Origin: CAYTLW01 sp964438735 | GTDB taxonomy: Bacteria > Myxococcota_A > UBA9042 | Direction of reading: 5' to 3' | NCBI GenBank assembly: GCA_964438735.1 | Contig: CAYTLW010000035.1 | Location: forward strand, 1-63,059 | DNA length: 63,059 nucleotides | Shown: one piece after another, positions 62,293 through 63,059 of the stretch | Layout of the letters: every line of letters begins with the position of its first letter | Position numbering within the stretch: the stretch's first letter is position 1 | The notes under the pieces: generated by a model | Seen by the model: only the letters and a program-made list of their open reading frames with translations | What the model was told of the DNA's origin: nothing | Database searches by the model: none | Position numbers and translations under genes: made by a program

Positions 62293-63059
62293 GGCCCCTG
62301 GCCGGTCGACCAGCCAGGCAGGGGCGAGATCCCGCTTGCCGCGCCTCTCATCGCCGGGCACGCTGTACGGGTGCGACAGGTACTGGCCGAAGACGCTCCC
62401 AAGGGCTCGATCTGCAAGCAGCAGGCCGACTCGAACACACTCAAGGTGCTGGCCGCGCCCGACAAGCTGCACGCGCCGGTGATGATCCCGCCCATGCTGC
62501 CCTGCCAGGGTGCGGTGCAGGTGTCGAACCTGCACCAGGGCGCCTCGGTGTAGGTCTACCACCGGGCCAATCCGGACGCGCGGGCCACGCCGCTGAGCAA
62601 GTGGCTGTGGGCGGGCCAGGGGCCGAGCGTCAAGGTCGAACTGTACGGCGCGCTCAGCTTCCCGGGCGAGGTGCTGGCCCGCCAGCGGGTGGGCAGCAAG
62701 GCGAGCGCCTGGTCGGCGCCCATCGCGGTGGAGCAGCGCAAGGAGCCCTACCGGCCGCGGATCCTGGGGCCGGTGGCCTATGGCGATCGGGAGATCCCGG
62801 TCTCGGGGGTGACGCCCGGCGCGCTGGTGACGCTGTACTTCGGCCAGGAGGGCGAGACGAAGCCGGGCCAGGGGCAGGTGATCGGCTGGACGCGGGCGGC
62901 GGAGTCGCTGGTGTGGGTGAAGACCTCGCCGGTTCCTGCCGGTGTGGAGGGCAAGGATCGGGTGTGGGCGAGCAGCCGGCTGTGCAAGCCGGAGCAGGTC
63001 AAGCAGAGCTCCACGGTGACGGTGATCACCAGCCCGGCAGCGAGCCATCCTCGGGCGCC
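62293..63059 (+). pseudogene. Continuation of the modular beta-sandwich gene past two in-frame TAG codons
   Basis: The same frame continues after the TAG at 62290 to the window end, with a second TAG at 62551-62553. The peptide between and after the stops repeats units seen before them: AVQVSNLHQGASV and GVTPGALVTLYFGQ align with VDNLWPGASVYVSID, and further segments resemble earlier ones. The codon bias stays that of a real gene. The amber positions cannot be assigned a residue: the second aligns with a variable strand position (Tyr in one repeat). This is a broken gene, a recently decayed one, or an amber-readthrough gene. Confidence 0.6.

Overview
This window looks like chromosomal DNA of an uncultivated or little-studied Myxococcota (deltaproteobacterial) lineage. 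That placement is inference, based on GC-rich sequence with strong GC3 bias, many large secreted Cys-rich lipoproteins (DUF4215-like, MopE-type and TSP3-like calcium motifs), two PEGA-domain proteins, an internal-cysteine ferrochelatase and a large DUF11 surface protein. No rRNA or marker gene settles it.

Left edge (1-5.1 kb): the end of an integrated element that continues off the window. A tyrosine integrase lies beside a tRNA-Arg. It is followed on the same strand by an excisionase-like HTH protein, an unknown 210-aa protein, a family-A DNA polymerase with a 3'-5' exonuclease domain, a winged-helix-like protein, and a serine recombinase whose 17th codon is TAG. Three tRNA genes (Ser-TGA, Ser-GCT, Arg-ACG) mark the chromosome junction.

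5.5-8.8 kb: a LuxC-type acyl-CoA reductase converges on an HtrA protease and a small Cys-rich lipoprotein. 8.8-31.2 kb: a long minus-strand cluster. In transcription order it encodes a four-module redox protein (VKOR, DsbA-like, FGE-like, TlpA-like), a phosphodiester-glycosidase-like lipoprotein, a PEGA protein, a kelch lipoprotein, and a 5096-residue outer-membrane protein. The giant protein has 17 DUF11-type repeats, SdrD/CnaB-like domains, a Pro-Lys linker, an OmpA-like domain and a C-terminal beta-barrel.

31-47 kb: a secreted fibrinogen-like-domain protein, a membrane-anchored HAD phosphatase downstream of a MazEF-type toxin-antitoxin pair, xseA, and glyQ-glyS joined by 4-bp overlaps to two secreted propeller lipoproteins. 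A parallel beta-helix lipoprotein is divergent from glyQ. 47-51 kb: groES-groEL-grpE, converging on hemH. 51-58.6 kb: Cys-rich and metal-binding-repeat lipoproteins, then a large lipoprotein with Ig-like and possible TULIP-like regions. 58.6-63 kb: an AbiEi/AbiEii-like pair, a second PEGA protein, an (AG)13 microsatellite, and a two-gene set whose second gene is interrupted by two in-frame TAG codons.

The most interesting themes are: (1) the four-module oxidative-folding fusion sitting among many Cys-rich exported proteins; (2) the PEGA/kelch/giant-OMP cluster; (3) three in-frame amber codons in two otherwise well-preserved genes, although TAG ends many normal genes here; (4) the polymerase-bearing tRNA-associated element. 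Most plus-strand open frames across 9-24 kb and 36-58 kb are antisense shadows caused by high GC and are not annotated.
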